NCBI RefSeq assembly: GCF_027580225.2
Contig: NC_073348.2
Coordinates: forward strand, 40,304,501 to 40,368,500
Direction: 5' to 3'
DNA: 64,000 nucleotides
From: Misgurnus anguillicaudatus
Taxonomy: Eukaryota > Chordata > Actinopteri > Cypriniformes > Cobitidae
The position numbers and the translations under genes are program-made. Of this stretch, positions 12,483 through 25,355 are shown piece after piece; within the stretch, counting starts at the first letter, position 1; every line of letters starts with the position of its first letter. Below the pieces are notes generated by a model. That model did not search any database. It saw only the letters and a list, made by a program, of their open reading frames with translations, and was not told the DNA's origin.

Positions 12483-13785
12483 AAATAAGAGACGCAAACG
12501 AGATCTCAGTGAGAGCTCACTGCAGCAGCTTTTTTAGTTCTTTTTGAGTTAGTATCTTAAAACATTAGAGGATGTAAAGTACAAAGCAAAAAAGCACTAT
12601 TGACTATGGTAAAGTCTGTTTTAGAAGTCTATATTTATTTCCCATTTTTGGTTTATCCCTGATGCTGTTTGTTTATTATAATGTTTATTTTGTTTGTTGT
12701 GTGTTTTATTTTTCTCTGAACGTATTCTTGTTGTCACTAATATATTAATTCCATTTGTCTTTTGCATTTGTAATTAATAAAGCATAAATATGCAAAAATG
12801 CAAGTTTTTTTCTGTTCTAACGTTTAGCTTGTGCAGATGTTATCTAGTACTGATGATAATAATTATACAAAATTCAGAATCAACAACAGATGAAAGCTAA
12901 AACTAACGGTAATGCAGATAAAGGGTAGCAGTTGGCATGCTTTCCAGTGAGTCTAACACTGTGTAGTACTGTTCTTTCCTCTTAAAAAATATACTTTCAT
13001 ACGTTTAAATGTCATTATGGTATTAAGTGTTGAGTATAAAGTGTTTCTATATAAAGTAAACAAGCATCAGTAAAATTAGCTGTGTGTTTTGGTAACCAAC
13101 TATCTTGAATATCATAGAGCCTAAGTCAAGCATCCTGAGATTTCACCGGAAACACGTCATGCGACGCTGTGCATTGGGTCCATTACACTTTTAGTTTAGT
13201 TTAGCACAATAAACTCTTGTATTGTATTGCTGTTTAAAGTAAATCTGTACCCAGCAGCTGAGATTCACTTTTGCCATCTGTCTTTACTTCTGTTGCTCTA
13301 TCTGTGTGGTGTACATATGTGCCAGGTGAGGAAAAGTCTGCTAAGAAAGGATAGCACGCTCACTTCTCCTACAAACCGTTTAATTGCTTAAAAGCGTGGC
13401 AGTAACCCATCTTAAAGACAGAAAAATCCAACACTCTTATTATGCAAAGACTCATTTGAAATGAATTCATTGACAGGTAGTGTTGGCACAACACACCAGA
13501 CTTCAGTGTATTTATAGTCAAGATGTGACACTTTTGCAGAATATTATTCCTACACAGCCTTGCAAAACCAAGAGCAAATACCAACTAGAACTGCACTTTT
13601 TCTGAAGCGAAAGTAAGGAGTTCAGTGTTGTTCACTTGTGCAGAAATGACCTTTATGATGCTGAGCGGGCGTTGCTATGAGGTTGCTAAGTGGTTACTCT
13701 ATATAGTTTCTGTACATTTCCATATGGTTGACACAATGTTCTGGTATGTGTTTTGAATGTCTGCAATGTGAGACGCACATAAAAA

Positions 13786-16700
13786 TCACAGGAGTGAGAC
13801 AAACACGCGTATGAAAGACAGAAAGAGAGTGGGAGTGAAGCAGTGATTGAGACAGCGTGAGCGCGGTGAGATTGTAGTGGAGGAGGACGGAGGGCACAGG
13901 ACTGGAATGATTACTTCAGGAATGATCCCGTGATCCATCATTCCCTCTGGCTGTGGATCCCTCTGAATGCCTTTCACATCATATTTTTCTGCAAACTTCT
14001 GACTCTGAGGATAAGGAGCTCTTCATTAAATAACTCATAAAGAAGAGCGGCAGTGACTCCGAACATCATCCTACAAACTCAAGAGGAACCTAAACAGACA
14101 ACAACAGATGAGAGATTATTTATACTAAAAACAAAAGTTTGTCAACATTAATTTCTTCTGTAATGTTACAACTCAAACAGAATATTTGCAAAATTTCTAT
14201 GATAAACCAGCATTAAACTAGCACTAACCGGTATAAACTCTAGTCCAGGGCTAGTCAACTGGCGGCCCGCCGGCCAAATGCGGCCCTGCAATCATCTTTA
14301 TCCGGCCCACTGGTCATCTTCATCTGATTTAAAATCCAATGACGGATTCAGAAAAATCCATCAGCAGGTTTGTAATTTTTGGATCCAATTTGAGCATTAG
14401 ATGCATAAAAAAAACTTGCAAAAGTGAAGTGTGCAAAGTGAAAATTATTAACCATTTTTGTTTAACTTTATCAGTACAACTTGAATTCTTTATAAACGAT
14501 TTATTACTAATAAGTCAATTATTAAGTATAAATATATTTGTAATTTAAAGGCTCTCTCCCATGTTGACACGGATTTACGATTAAACTGAAATTCCATTAC
14601 GACTGCCACTAGGGGGCGAACTCCAACAGTCGTGTCCAAATGTAATGAAAAGGCGGTTTAGCCTATATATCCTTAAAATATGAAGAAAAAGACATGAAGT
14701 TAGTGCTATACAAAAATACATGTGTTGATTATTTACACACTCACTTTTGTTTATAGTTGAACTGCAATTGTTTTTAAAATATTAAAATAAGAAAATATGA
14801 GTTTTTTTGTAATTAAAGGCAAAATCCTGCATACAAGAAGTGTGCATATAGGTAATAGTAAAAAATATAGAAAAGTTAAAAATAGGGATTAAAAGTTTTG
14901 TCTGCATCATATTTTATTTTTCTAATTTGGCCCTTGAAGAAGAGAAGGTGAAGACCCCTGCTCTAGTCCTTTCATTATCAACATATATTTGGTTGCTTTC
15001 CATCTTATTATGGCCAACAAAGTTTTCTTTTAGAGAAGTTGTCAATATGTCAATATCTTGTTTAAAATGGCAGAATTGTTGAACAACATGGAATCAAATG
15101 CTGTGGTCTTCTGCTCAGTGTTTATGTGATGTCATAAATAAAAATAATAAAATCCAGCAGTCTAAGTATTTGATCAAACCTGTCTCATACTGCAGCCATA
15201 TAACCTTTATTGTAAAAAATTATTTTAAAAAAGGTCACTGGGTCGATGCTGTTTCAAAAAATACACCTCTGCACCTAAAGTAAAGCAATAAGCAAATCAA
15301 CTCATACTACCATCAACAAAATATATCTAGAATCAGATGTTTTGTCTCAAGACAGGACCAGTAGGGTGAATTATTGCAATGCTGGGATCTCAAAAACCAG
15401 CTACTGTCACCTTAAACCAGCTTAAACCAGCTACCAGCTTATGCTGGTCTTTTCTGGATTTTTCAGTAGGGAGTGTATTGTGATAAGAGTGTAACAGCAG
15501 TCTGGAGATCTCCAAATATAACCAGAAAACTCCAAAACAGGGCAGCAGATCCTGAATGGGGTAAGAGATAACCAAACCCCCACAACCTGCCCTGAGGTAC
15601 CGCCCATTTTTTAAGTTTGCCCATTACTTTAAATCCTTGTATAAACCCGACATCTTTCTGCATATTTGTCTGAGAAATTGGCTACTATTTCCATGTGCAT
15701 CCAGAATTATGAAAGCCAATACAACAATAATCCTGTACAAATAATCACAGACAAATATGAATAAACACAAGACAAATGTTCATGTGTACATAAGCATCCA
15801 CTCACATGGAGGAAAACTTTATACTGTAGCTTGGTTACTTTTATAGCTCATGAGAGTTCATATGCTTAAAATATATTTCATTCTTAACATCAAACATTTG
15901 TTAACTATAGAGATGAAACATTATTCTCTAGATCAGTGGTCTCCAACATGGTGCCCGCGGGCACCAGGTTGCCCGCACAGGGTCTGTGAGGTGCCCCCCA
16001 TTAATAGTAATAAGTTATTTAATTAGCTTGGCTTCTTGTATGTATGTTAACATTTTAAACTATGATAAAACATATCAACAAGTAAAAGTAACAAAAATGT
16101 TTTGAGTAAATAAATATCAAAAAGTAACCCTCCAGATTGTTTTATCCATTGTGGTAGCCCTTGCTCACAAAAAGTTAAAGACCCCTGCTATAAATCATCT
16201 GGTCTGAGCAAAGTTTGACATCATACTGAGATCAAGACGTTGAAATCTGTGACATAGGTATATATCATTGAGAAGTAAATGAGATGAAATAAATGCAAGA
16301 TCTTATTGATATTTCTTATATGGATATAAAGAAACACACACGGTGGATGTCTGGTTGTCTTTTAGTCAATAAACTCATCTGTCATTAAATCTCTGGGTGA
16401 GGTTACAGGGCACAGAAATCTCAGAATGTGATCGATCCGTCGTTTGCTTTACTTCCCAACGGCTAAAACAGACTTCATTACCACTGTTAACATCCCAAAT
16501 CTCACCAAACAAACCAACCGTACGTGTCAGAAATGAGTTTTCTCTGAATTGAATCTGGTCTGTTTGTATATCTAGAGATAGAAAGGTTTTACTGATAAGC
16601 ACTGAGGGAGGTTTGGGTCTATTTATGAAGACAAATCACTCGGTCTGACTTTGGCTATTCAGAGCTGTCAATAATGTTGTGGATCAGTCTCTTTGTCTGG

Positions 16701-19700
16701 ATGTAATGTTCACTTACCCTGCGGCGTGGATCTCTCAGCCATCTGTGGAAACAATAAACCATCAAGATGTTATTTCATAACCAACACAGACGTGGGTATC
16801 AGATACCACATTTATCATAAAACTATAACACGCCAGAATTACTACAAAAAAAATGTGTGCCTATATAACACAAAACTGATGAAGAAATTAACAAAATTAT
16901 TCATTTCTGACGTAAACTGTCAAACCAAACGATAGTATGTTATTATCTTCACTGCATACTATTTTACAAAGTAGTCATATAAAAACAGCAATAAATAGCA
17001 TAAAGTACACAGTGTGCATTGAATGATGATTGTTAATCTGATGCGGTTTATTATTAGTGTCTGTATTAGGAGTCATGCTGGAAATGTAAGAGTGCCATCT
17101 AGAGGTTCACATGAGATTTACAGCAAGTGATTTTAGATAAAGATGCTGTAAATGAGAAGGTTCCCTGTTAAAGATGTGCTCGGCTGACCTTGCCTGACTG
17201 TGATTTAGCATACAGCACTAGAGATACATTTATAATGGCAGAGGAAGAGGTGACCTGAATGAACATCTTTACACATAAACAAGAAGAAAGTTGCTGAAAC
17301 TCTTTGAGAAGTGCAAACGATCTGTAAACCTAACCAGATTTAAAGGATTAGTACATTTTCTTTAAAAAAAATCCAGATAATTTACTCACCATCATGTCAT
17401 CCAAAATGTTGATGTCTTTCTTTGTTCAGTCAAGAAGAAATTATGTTTTTTGAGGAAAACATTCCAGGATTTTTCTCATTTTAATGGACTTTAATGGACC
17501 CCAACACTTAACATAATGCAGTTCAAAATTGCAGTTTCAAAGGACTCCAAATGATCCCAAACGAAGCACAAGGGTCCCATCTAGCAAAACGACCGTCATT
17601 TTTGGCAAGAAAAATAAAAATATGCACTTTTAAACCACAACTTCTCGTCTATCTCCGGTCCTGTAACGCGCCAGCGCGACCTCACATAATTGCGTAATGC
17701 CATGGAAAGGTCACGTGTTACATATATGTAATGCACATTTGAGGACCATTTTAAACAATAAACTGACACTAAGACATTAATCAGTATCATCCCACATACA
17801 ACAACGTCTGAACGCTCCTCTTTCTCCACACTTGTAAACACTGGGGCGTAGTTTCGAAACATCATCCGTGACCTCTCTACATGATGACTTATTACGTGAG
17901 GTCGCGCTGGTGTGTCACTCGACCGGTGGAAGAAGAGAAGTTGTGGTTTAAAAGTGCACATTTTTATTTTTCTTGCCAAAAATGACAATCATTAGATAAG
18001 ACCCTTGTGCCTCGTTTGAGATCGTTTAGAGTCCTTTGAAACTGCAATTTTGAACTGCATTAAAACTGTTGGGTGTTGGGGTCCATTAAAGTCCATTAAA
18101 ATGAGAAAAATCCTGGAATGTTTTCCTCAAAAAACATAATTTCTTCTCAACTGAACAAAGAAAGACATCAACATTTTGGATGACATGGTGGTGAGTAAAT
18201 TATCTGCTTTTTTTAAGAAAATTGACTAATTCTTTAATATTAAACATGAAATCATATTTGTTTATGTATCATAATCAAGTGAAGAAGACATGATTTCACT
18301 ACTTTTCTTCAACTAGATGTTTCCAGTTTTGTCTTCAAAACTTACAATTTATTTAAAATCTTCTCTCTCGTTCACATTATTTTAGTAAGACTTTTTTCAA
18401 GCTTGTGATCAACTCATAGCTTGTATATTTGTACATTTACGTTTGTAAACAAAAGACAGAATGTGACATCATTTTGTCAACAGCACAAACATCAATAAGT
18501 TTATGTTTTGTAGTCCTGTGATGGACTGACCTCCATTGATTCAGTCTGAGATGTCCTCCATCACTCCACTCCATTCACTGGATAACAGATATACAAAATA
18601 AATCAAAAAACTAAATAAAAATATAAACTAACAAATGATCAGGTGAGCAATGACTTTATGTCTTTATTTTCATCATGTTTATTTTCTTGTCATTGTGTAA
18701 AGTCTGCTAAAGTCTTTTACAAACGACACATATTCAATTTTCATCTCAAATCAAAATTTTAGGTGTTGTATAAAGGCAATAATCGTTCAGTAATGTGTTT
18801 GATGTAAGCTGTTGGTTTAGTCTTTTTACCACCCTACTGAAAAAAACAGCTAAAACAAGCATAAACTGGTAGTTGGGTTTAGCAGTCTAGATGTGTTTTG
18901 TTCACTTTTTAAGATTTTCAAGCTGGACTTAGCTGGTCTGGCCCAAGATCAGCTGACCCACCAGCTTGACTAGCATTCCCAGGCTGGGATGACCGGTTTA
19001 AACCAGCTGGATTTTTCAGTAGGGAATGGAGAGAGAGTGAGCAAATGGAAAGTGATTGGTGTTTCTTTATCTTGCGTTCGCTCCATCATCTCTAAAAGTT
19101 CAAAAATGAAGAGAAGTGTAGAAGAGATGTAACACAGATTTCTCAAAGCTGTACAGTTAACAGTTTGATGCGACTGTCAAAAAAAATCACACACAAACTG
19201 CTAAAAACCAGCATAAGCCGATGAGCTGGTTTATAGCTGGTCTCCCTGCGTGGTTTTAGCTGTTGTAGCATGCTGTGTGGTTTGTTTCTTCACTTTTTAA
19301 GCTGGACTTAGCTGGTGGTCAAGACTGTTATGCCTTTAATTTATATTAAACGTTTGCAAAGTCCAGCTTAGTTTTATTGTCAGTACAAGACTGAATTACA
19401 GACACAGTTGAAAGACTCAATGTCACCCTCTAGCGTTCGACAGAGGAAATGCAGAATTTTACCACCAACCTTCTCACTCATGTTGAAAAATATATTATAA
19501 AAAACACATATTTGTAAATATGAATAAAAAATTATATCATCTAATATTTTATTTTGTATTAATACATAAATTGTTAATCATCCTTAGCCATTTTGACTAT
19601 CATACAGTATAGAAACGTATAATTGCTCTCGTCTCAGCCTGTTTATGTCTTCTGTCATTGTGTCTCTCCTGCATTCTTCTCTCCTCTCATTAACCCTTCG

Positions 19701-22700
19701 ACACAGTCGATCTCTCTCACTGTTTCCTCTATCTGCTCGTGTAAAGTGAACTATTCATAGGTTAGGGTTCAGCCTTGTTATCCGCTGTACAATAGCAGCA
19801 GTTAAATTGGTAATGACCTCTCGAGCTGCTGTGAGTTTCTGTTCCCTCAGGCTTCTGCAGTAATGGCCAATACGGGCAGTTTTCCATGAGGTCATTATGA
19901 GGGGCATTGATGCGGTGGTCCAGACGGAGTCAGCACAGCTCATGGGTCTGATGATAGATGACTTCAGACAGACGGGACGCTATGAGACTGCTGGACTGTG
20001 CAGAAACACTTTGCCTCAAACACTTTAGGACATTTCTTTTTGGACGTCTCTGTCAGTTTAGATACTTCATTCTAATATGGACTTTTTAAAAACAGGGTTC
20101 TCACGGGTCCTTGAAATCCTTGAAAGTTTGTGAATCGGGGAAAAAAGATTCAAGGCCCCGGGAATTTTTTTGAAAATATACATACATAGATACATGTCAT
20201 TAAAAGTGCTTGAATATTTTTTCTGAATTATTCCCTGTGTAGTGTAGGATAATATCATAAAAATGCTAGACTTTTTAAGCACACATGCTAAGCTGTTCGC
20301 TTTAAAAGCTTATATCTTCTATATGCGAATATTTATGGGTATTTCCCAGAATTTATGTCCCCAGGGTGTAATTTTATTAAAAACTAATCAAATCTAATAA
20401 ATGTGTGCAGCATTAATTAGTATAAACAAAAACAAGCCTGGCTGCTCTTACTAATCATTTTATCACATTTTATTGGTGTTTTGTGGTACAATATCGGTTT
20501 TGGTGTTGTCCTTCACCAGAGTTGTCATATGTCATGCCAAATTTTAAACATTATTTATCACAAATTAATAAAATAATATATGTATATGAATTAAATGTAA
20601 CTTGAACTAATAAACTACATGGATTTCAAGCTGCAAGAAATATTTGTATCACTTTAATAGTTAAAATGGTGTACATTAAAGCTAACTACACTTGCTTAGT
20701 CATCATCTTAGCGAGTAGGGCTAGTTTTTTGACAAAAATGTCATTACCAGCACAATACATCATTTTTCCAATAAATTATGTTTAAATAACAAAAGCATCC
20801 TACAATGTTTGACAATGTTTTAAAAAGTTTTGATATATGGCATTCACTTAAAATAAGCTTAGATTCCAAGCCAAGGCAGAAATTTTGATACGTAAATGAC
20901 TATAATTCATCTTGCAAGTAAAAATCCCATTAAGTTCAAGATAAATTAGATTCCAGGTGAAACCACAAAATATTTTAAAAGCACTGATTTAACATTTAAG
21001 TTTTATTTTTTTACATATATTTGATGATGTGATTGTAATGACACATTTACTTCACATAGTTAAGAAAATGGATATGTATATCAAATTTGAACTTTTAATT
21101 TTCAAAATTGCAGCAACCTAATTTGGCTCTTAATCTGAGAAATACCCGTATAATTATTATCATTCAATTGGAAATAATTTTGCTTTGATATTTTGTGATC
21201 TAATAAAATGACATTCACACATTTTAGAGTAGTGTCCAAAAGTTTCTGGGATTCTCTGTGATTTTAGTGTTTTACAAATGAATAATTTGATTAGAAATAT
21301 AGAGACATTCCTGTTAAATTGAATGGCTTTGTTTTCTCTTTCCATATAAATCTTTGTTACGCTGACAGCTGTTCTTGTGTCAGATGCATTGGTAAACTGT
21401 TTGTGTTTTTGAAAAGGTGAAGTTTGAAAACTTTAGAGGTCTTACCGGACCTTTGACTGCCCTCCGTTGCAGTGGTGCTTTTTATTGGACTGAAATGAAA
21501 TTTCCACACATCATAAACTTTAAGTTACACCTCAGTCAGACACAGTTCATGTGGTCAGTTTAGATCTCATACATCACACTGATATCTATGTGAAAACCAG
21601 ACCTGATGCTTTATCTTTCAGCTTTCTATTGCTACAGAAACACATTCAAAAAAGTTTACATTTACAAAAAAAATGATAATGAGTATTCATATTGATTTAT
21701 GTATTTTAAAGTGCATGTGCAGAATCATTGAATGCAAATCTCATGTCATCAGGTCGTTATAATAAGAAATACAGCGGTGAGGTTTAATGCGTGCTTCAGT
21801 CTTGTGCATAGAGACACATTCATCCACAAATCCTCTCAGTATGACAGACACATCCAGCCGACTCTCAGACAGATCCCACAGCAGCTGACCAGCACATCAA
21901 ACCACAGTTTTGTCATTCTTACACTATGAGCGTATATCACAAAACCAGATGACACACAGACAAACAAGTCAAGCACAGCAGTTATTAAACACACTCCCCT
22001 GATATTAAAAGAATATTTAGAAAGCTATCACAGATAAATGGGTCTCCACAGGTTTCCCCTTAAAATTAATAGAGGATAAATTTAGGCGTTTAGCAGATGC
22101 TTTTATCAAAAGTGAGGAAAAAACAACAGAGCATGAATCTTTGAAGAGCAAAAGATAACTAAAGCTTATAAAATTTCAACATAAACACATTGCCTGTCTT
22201 GAAAGAAAAAATGTTTACACGTGTTTTTTACAAGGAGGCAGAGCATTCAACATGTTCATGTATTCACAGATTTTTTTATATTGTAACCAGTCCAATATCA
22301 TTTCACTTGCAATGAGAAGATGAATTGGTCATATTAATGCTTTTTCACAGTTTGCAGTTATGAATACATTTCTTATTAAAATGGGTTACACTTTACTTTG
22401 ATGGTCCACTTTAGACATTCTACTAACTAGAAATAACATGCAACTACATGTCAACTAACTCTCATTCATTTGCAACTACATGTCAACTAACTCTCATTCA
22501 TTTGCAACTACATGTCAACTAACTGTCATTAGATTATTAGTCTACTGTAGGGGTAGAGTTAGGGAAGAGGTAAGGTTTAGTGGAATAAGTTGACATGCAA
22601 CTCCAAAGATACTTATAGTCAATAGAAAATCTATTAAGGAATTTTCATCACAATAACTGTTAGTAGATATTAAACAGACAGTCGACTAATACTTTAAAAA

Positions 22701-24656
22701 GTGTTTGATTTGAGGGGGGCTAGGGTGGGCCCGGACCCCCTATAAAGCACAAAAATAAAATCAGGGGGTCCTCTGGTTTTATTAAAATAAAAATTCTACA
22801 TGAATTTATAATTATTGTGTTGCGCTGCCACAAAGCGATACTGTCTATTATTTGTCTCAATTTCGCAATAAACTAATCCAAAAGATTTTTTGTGTGAAAT
22901 AAATGTAAACTCTCAAGTGCACCTCACGCTGTTTTTTGTAAGATTTGACAGATTGTTCGATTTATGATTGGGTTAGGGGCTTTTAAAAAATTATTCTCAA
23001 ACTATTTTTTCACACTAATTTGACAGTTAAAATATATTTAGGGTTTGAGTTGAGGGTAATTTATGTTATATTTTTATGAAAACGTTGATCCAGGACCAAC
23101 AAAAAAATATTGATCTTGAATCACCTATATCTTGAGACCCTATAATGAAGGGGGGTGCTGGGACGGGGGGCTTAGGTAGGGGACTCCCCATAATCTTTGA
23201 CATAGTTTAAACACTGATTCTAAAGATTGGGCGTTGATACATAGTGGCAAAGTTACTTATAATTAATAAAATGTCTAAAGTGGACTATTGAAATAAAGTG
23301 TTACCTTAAAATGATCTAAATGATATTTTTATGGGTTATATACACACTGAATAAAAACAATAAGTAGAATTTACTTTGCATGTTTTTGCACAAATATTCA
23401 CACATTAAGTAAATCTACTTAAAGTTAGGTAAATTAAAGTTAAGAAAAATTACACTTTATAAAATATGTGATGTTTACTTACAAATTTTTGGTAATAATA
23501 TTATACATAATATTTTGAAGTACATGCAAAGCATGGGGCTGCATTTTCACATCTACCAAAATCATTCATGTAGTTTCAACACCAAATTATTTAGTTAATA
23601 TCCTTCTTACAAATTTAAAATGAAGTTAATTTACTCAATAACATGTTCATTTAGAATTACTCAAAAAAAAAATGTATCTCAAAATTTGGTTAATAAAACA
23701 TGTACTCAATTTTTTCCAAAAAGAGTTTAGTCATTTTTTTTGTTGTTGTTTTTGGAAAATTTACTAAAGCACATAATAATTTTTAGTCATATTTTACCCA
23801 TGAATTTTAAAACATTTGTGTCGATCAAAGTTCATACACTGCAAAAAAAAATCGTATTATTTTTGGCTTGTTTTCAGTAAAAATATCTAAATATTCTTAA
23901 ATGAAGATGCTTTTTCTTGATGAGTAAAACCACCCAAGAAAATATGTCTAGTTTTTAGACCAAAAAGATCAAATGTAAGTGATTTTGTGCATAAAACAAG
24001 CAAAAATATTTTGCAGATTGTCTTATGGACAAAATCACTTAAATTTGATATTTTAAAAACTAGATTTATTTTTGGGGTCATTTTGCTCATCAAGAAAAAG
24101 CATCTTAATTTAAGAATTTTTAGATATTTGTACTGAAAGCGGGACAAAAATACTAAGAATTTTTTTCTAAAATAATTTTTTGCAGTGTAACTTGTTATTT
24201 TATGTTTACAATGTTTGTGTCATACAGAGACTTTTAATAGTTTTCTTCTCAGAATGAAAGGTGTGCAGTATTCAAGTAACTGTTTCTTATAATGTCTTTT
24301 ATTTCACTTTTTAGTGTTGAATGCATTGCATGTATAACCCTGACAGTTTGTGTTGTTTCTTATCTTTCTTATGCTGACTCTTAAGAGCTTTGCTTATATG
24401 CTCGTGGTTGTACAAATGGCAAATAAAACTTCAAATATTATTACCACCGACAGACCTTACATCCCTCAGAAACACAACAAAACCCTGTCCTGACCTGTGT
24501 AGTTTTCATCTCTATACTGTATGTGAACAGTGAGTCGAGTATGATGGAGTTCATCTGCTCCCGTCTAAGCCCTGTAGGTCCACAAGTGTTGTTTGGTGTA
24601 ATGAAGTTGCTGGTTCCAGTGGGAACTGTGGTGGCATTCCACCGGCTTACACGCAT
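13786..24656 (-). CDS. Candidate unrecognised four-exon gene
   Basis: Exons read on the minus strand: 24656-24495, 21489-21446, 16742-16718 and 14004-13786. Every junction has GT and AG borders, and the phases agree (0, 2, 0), giving 149 codons without an internal stop. Exon 1 starts at the first in-frame ATG and encodes two N-glycosylation-type sequons (NATT, NNTC). The 44- and 25-base exons encode a basic stretch ending in RDPRRR. The last exon opens SQKFAEKYDVKG and ends in a hydrophobic tail (LFLSFIRVFVSLL). I do not recognise the family and see no signal peptide. The proposed start lies only 260 bases from the FAM240-like gene's 5-prime noncoding exon on the other strand, as for a shared divergent promoter. 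Weak points: two exons are tiny, so chance assembly is quite possible, and exon 1 is also open on the plus strand. Confidence 0.28.
14246..14960. mobile_element. hAT-type nonautonomous element, 715 bp, intact target duplication
   Basis: Begins CAGGGCTAGTCAACTGGCGG and ends GAAGACCCCTG. It is flanked by a perfect 8-bp duplication CTCTAGTC at 14238-14245 and 14961-14968. The ends resemble the fish CAGGGGTCTTCAA class. The 69-aa open frame inside has no transposase features. Confidence 0.9.
15400..15478. repeat. Fragment of the AACCAGCT / TTTTTCAGTAGGG element
   Basis: Repeated AAACCAGCTT units end in GGATTTTTCAGTAGGG, as at the complete copy 18835-19024. Confidence 0.7.
15934..16187. mobile_element. 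hAT-type nonautonomous element, 254 bp
   Basis: Starts CAGTGGTCTCCAACATGG and ends TTAAAGACCCCTG. The flanking octamers CTCTAGAT (15926-15933) and CTATAAAT (16188-16195) match at 6 of 8 positions, consistent with an aged 8-bp target duplication. It is noncoding. Confidence 0.82.
17339..18238. mobile_element. Long foldback element, copy 1
   Basis: A 0.9-kb imperfect palindrome. The left end TTAAAGGATTAGT and right end ACTAATTCTTTAA are inverted, and the arms (ATCCAGATAATTTACTCACC) pair over about 250 bases each. Borders contain TTAA. It shares sequence along its length with copy 2 at 55564-56442. A 130-codon open frame on the minus strand (17596-17988) reads through the centre. Because the sequence is palindromic and the frame is shorter in copy 2, I do not call it a gene. 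Confidence 0.88.
18835..19024. repeat. Foldback element CCTACTGAAAAA...TTTTTCAGTAGG
   Basis: The ends CCTACTGAAAAA and TTTTTCAGTAGG are complementary, and the interior is built of CCAGCT/AGCTGG units. Related fragments lie at 15,400-15,478, 19,195-19,320 and 29,465-29,585. Confidence 0.8.
19864..20028 (+). other. Open frame with coding-like texture, no start or splice support
   Basis: A 54-codon frame with a central part MRGIDAVVQTESAQLMGLM followed by IDDFRQTGRYET. Composition is balanced and unlike the flanking AT-rich DNA. The reverse strand is also open here over 62 codons. I cannot link either to a neighbouring exon in phase. It may be a relic exon, a conserved noncoding block or chance. 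Confidence 0.2.
20088..20290. repeat. Probable fish interspersed repeat (CAGGGTTCTCACGGGTCC)
   Basis: Opens with AACAGGGTTCTCACGGGTCC and TTGAAATCCTTGAAAG text, which recurs as an interspersed repeat in fish genomes to my knowledge. The right end is not clear. Confidence 0.35.
22383..23306. mobile_element. Nonautonomous DNA element, TIR GGGTTACACTTTACTTTGAT, with an internal insertion
   Basis: The left end GGTTACACTTTACTTTGATG and TCCACTTTAGAC pair with right-end GTCTAAAGTGGACTATTG and AAATAAAGTGTTACC. Between about 22,705 and 23,205 there is inserted G-rich text (GGGTGGGCCCGGACCCCC). The left part contains a 32-bp tandem repeat, listed separately. Confidence 0.8.
22439..22532. repeat. 32-bp tandem repeat, three units
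   Basis: The unit beginning TGCAACTACATGTCAACTAA occurs at 22439, 22471 and 22503. The first two copies are identical through CTCTCATTCATT. Confidence 0.93.
23837..24187. mobile_element. Foldback element CACTGCAAAAAA, copy 1
   Basis: The ends CACTGCAAAAAAA and TTTTTTTGCAGTG are inverted. The arms carry AAGATGCTTTTTCTTGATGA and its complement around a centre at about 24,005. A second copy lies at 27437-27880. Confidence 0.85.
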
Positions 24657-24836
24657 CGCTCCTGCGCTCACGGCTCCATTTGTCTTTTGTGTTTTTGCTC
24701 CAGAAATAAACGATGATGAGATTTAGGGGAAGAGCCGAAGAGCCGTGCCAGATCTCTCTGAGAGTCCAGCAGATGGTCTTACCTGCGTTTACGCTTCACG
24801 ACCTCCAGATGGACGTGCTGTTCTCCAGACGCCTCT

Positions 24837-25355
24837 GTGAGTCTCCTACACTTTATTATCACTGGAGCAAATATTTGTTGAACTCAAAAAACACAACTGA
24901 TGTTTTTTTCTGCACAGAACTGTGAACCTGGAGGTTAAACGGTCAACACCTGCAGAAAGGTACGTCTCATGAGTTTGAGAAAAAAAAAATATTCATCTGA
25001 ATTTCCAATTGTGGCAGCAGAAGAGTAAATTATGGAGCTACAGTAAAGCTTCATATATCCTAAATGTTTTCAAAATGATATGAGCATGGTTTCTGAACTC
25101 ATAACAACATGCCAGAAAGACTTGAGAGATGATTATGTTTAACACATTTTGTAAAGTTTTAATGCAAAGTCTGGTGAATGTTCTCATTTATCTTGTTGCG
25201 TGCTTTGAATACAATCATCAATGTAAAAAATAAATAGGTTGTCTGTGTAGAATAAAGATCTACAGAAATGACATCCTCCATGAAAAAACTGTGAGAGTTC
25301 AGAGCGAGACCTGAAGCGATCTGTCATCCTGAAATATTTAAGTTTGTTTTTTCAG
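24837..25355 (+). promoter_or_regulatory. 5-prime noncoding exon region of the FAM240-like gene
   Basis: A 42-base segment, 24918-24959, has a pyrimidine-rich acceptor (TTTTTTTCTGCACAG) and a good donor (AAAG|GTACG). Spliced to 25356 it places an in-frame TAA upstream of the ATG, so it would be 5-prime UTR. A further consensus donor (CTCT|GTGAGT) at 24836/24837 suggests another leader exon just upstream. This is inferred from splice motifs only. Confidence 0.4.

Noticed and set aside
17596..17988. 130-aa minus-strand open frame
   Set aside because: It lies entirely inside a palindromic repeat, is shorter in the second copy of the same element, and has no protein features.
22383..22535. CRISPR-like spaced repeats
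   Set aside because: The 32-bp units are contiguous tandem copies without spacers in a eukaryotic transposon arm.
24523..24726. 67-aa plus frame opposite the first exon of the candidate minus gene
   Set aside because: The acceptor on its left is poor and no in-phase continuation exists. The minus reading has a better donor, though neither is proven.
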